6,288 nt of DNA from Thermaerobacter marianensis (GTDB lineage Bacteria > Bacillota > Sulfobacillia > DYIH01 > DYIG01), in assembly GCA_020723725.1 (NCBI GenBank), contig DYIG01000100.1:1-6288 (forward strand), in the 5' to 3' direction. A program made the position numbers and the translations under genes. Positions 5,496 through 6,288 of this stretch are shown one piece after another. Within the stretch, counting starts at the first letter, position 1; the number at the start of each line of letters is the position of its first letter. The notes beneath the pieces are model-generated. The model saw only the letters and a program-made list of their open reading frames with translations. It did not search any database and had not been told where the DNA came from.

Positions 5496-6288
5496 TTGCA
5501 ACCGTCAGGATCCGATCCCAGTATTGTAATGAAGGCTGATAGCGACTATATTATGTCGACATATGCCAGGTCCCCCATAGTTATCGTCAGGGGTAGCGGG
5601 GCCAGGGTTTGGGATGCTGAGGGCAGGGAATACCTTGATTTCATCGGCGGCATTTCGGTTAACAACGTGGGTCACTGCCACCCGGCGGTGGTGGAGGCTA
5701 TAAAGTCCCAGGTCGGTACCCTTCTCCACTGTTCAAACCTTTATTACAGTGAACCACAGGTCGAGCTTGCCCGACTGCTTAGCGAGCTTACACTTGGGGG
5801 CAAGGTTTTCTTCTGTCAGAGCGGGGCGGAGGCCAATGAGGCGGCCATAAAGCTTGCCCGCCGTCACTACTGGCAACGCAAGGGCACGGAGCCGGGCAGG
5901 GTGGCGGATATGCCCACGGTGATAACCTTTCAAGGGGGATTCCATGGGCGTACCCTTGCTGCCCTGGCTGCAACCGGCCGGTATACGGACGGTTTTGCCC
6001 CTTTGCCAGGGGGCTTCCTTCAGGTCCCCTTCAACGACCTGTCTGCGGTGGAGCGGGCAATGGATGATTCCACCTGCGCAGTTCTCGTGGAGCCTGTTCA
6101 GGGCGAGGGTGGGGTGCGACCTGCGGATAAGGAATTCCTCTCCGGTTTACGGGATTTGTGTGACAGGTCGGGCTCCCTCTTGATATTTGACGAGGTGCAA
6201 ACAGGATTCGGCCGTATTGGAACAATGTTCGGGTTTGAACACTACGGTGTGCGACCCGACGTGATTACCCTGGCAAAGGCGCTGGGCG
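5496..6288 (+). CDS. argD: Acetylornithine aminotransferase, N-terminal part (open at the window edge)
   Basis: The frame is open to the last base; 264 codons are visible of about 390-410 expected. It is a class-III PLP aminotransferase. It converts N-acetylglutamate semialdehyde and glutamate to N-acetylornithine, and homologues often also serve lysine synthesis. Motifs, numbered from TTG 5496, are YLDFIGGISVNNVGHCHP (46-63), the PLP phosphate site CQSGAEANEAAIKLAR (107-122), FQGGFHGRT (145-153), VQGEGGV (201-207), IFDEVQTGFGR with Asp232 binding the pyridine nitrogen, and LAKALG with Lys261 as the PLP Schiff-base lysine just before the edge. Ornithine, acetylornithine and GABA aminotransferases share these motifs; the position behind argB makes ArgD by far the best call. 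TTG 5496 adds 11 residues over ATG 5529 and has the better ribosome site. The gap to argB is 22 bp, so it is the fourth gene of the operon. Confidence 0.95.
   Translation, partial: MQPSGSDPSIVMKADSDYIMSTYARSPIVIVRGSGARVWDAEGREYLDFIGGISVNNVGHCHPAVVEAIKSQVGTLLHCSNLYYSEPQVELARLLSELTLGGKVFFCQSGAEANEAAIKLARRHYWQRKGTEPGRVADMPTVITFQGGFHGRTLAALAATGRYTDGFAPLPGGFLQVPFNDLSAVERAMDDSTCAVLVEPVQGEGGVRPADKEFLSGLRDLCDRSGSLLIFDEVQTGFGRIGTMFGFEHYGVRPDVITLAKALG

Noticed and set aside
5529..5531. ATG 5529 as start of argD
   Set aside because: The nearest purine-rich site is 18 bases away. TTG 5496 has GGGGGG at eight bases and gives an N-terminus of a plausible length; still, ATG 5529 cannot be fully excluded.
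5623..5960. Extra residues (KGTEPGRVADMP) in ArgD before the FQGGFHGRT motif
   Set aside because: This loop varies in length among class-III aminotransferases, so the insertion is not notable.
1..6288. CRISPR arrays, insertion sequences, tRNA or rRNA genes, riboswitches
   Set aside because: No regularly spaced repeats, transposase motifs, terminal inverted repeats or RNA-gene signatures were seen on reading both strands.

Overview
This window is an ordinary chromosomal stretch, about 57-58 % G+C by eye. It holds four complete genes and one partial gene of arginine and housekeeping type, plus a serine protease. Strong purine-rich Shine-Dalgarno sequences, frequent TTG starts, a c-di-GMP receptor and the gene order argC-argJ-argB-argD point to a Gram-positive, Clostridia-like bacterium, perhaps of the Desulfotomaculum/Pelotomaculum (Peptococcaceae) kind. 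The lineage is an inference from style and gene order and was not tested by any search.

Left part (1-1500, + strand): the C-terminal end of a major facilitator superfamily transporter is followed after a short gap by a complete S8 (subtilisin-like) protease. The protease has its full catalytic machinery and an N-terminal inhibitor-like prodomain, but no recognisable signal peptide. Middle (1497-2147, - strand): a YcgR-type PilZ c-di-GMP receptor converges on the protease gene, and the two stop codons lie in one shared CTAG. A 134-bp AT-rich divergent intergenic region (2148-2281) separates it from the arginine operon. That region carries a good extended -10 promoter for argC, with two ARG-box-like elements 20 bp apart lying over its -35 and -10.

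Right part (2282-6288, + strand): argC, argJ, argB and argD are closely spaced (14, 19 and 22 bp gaps). argD runs off the window. Together they take N-acetylglutamate to N-acetylornithine and, through ArgJ, to ornithine while recycling the acetyl group. Further arginine genes (carAB, argF or others) may follow outside the window, as in other Firmicutes.

I found no mobile element, CRISPR array, RNA gene or clearly new system. The points most worth a second look are the ArgR-type operator overlapping the argC promoter, the unusual C-terminal end of ArgB where the arginine-feedback signature is eroded (with a stem-loop in the same bases), the signal-peptide-less protease with a Cys cluster at its prodomain boundary, and the shared-stop convergent gene pair.
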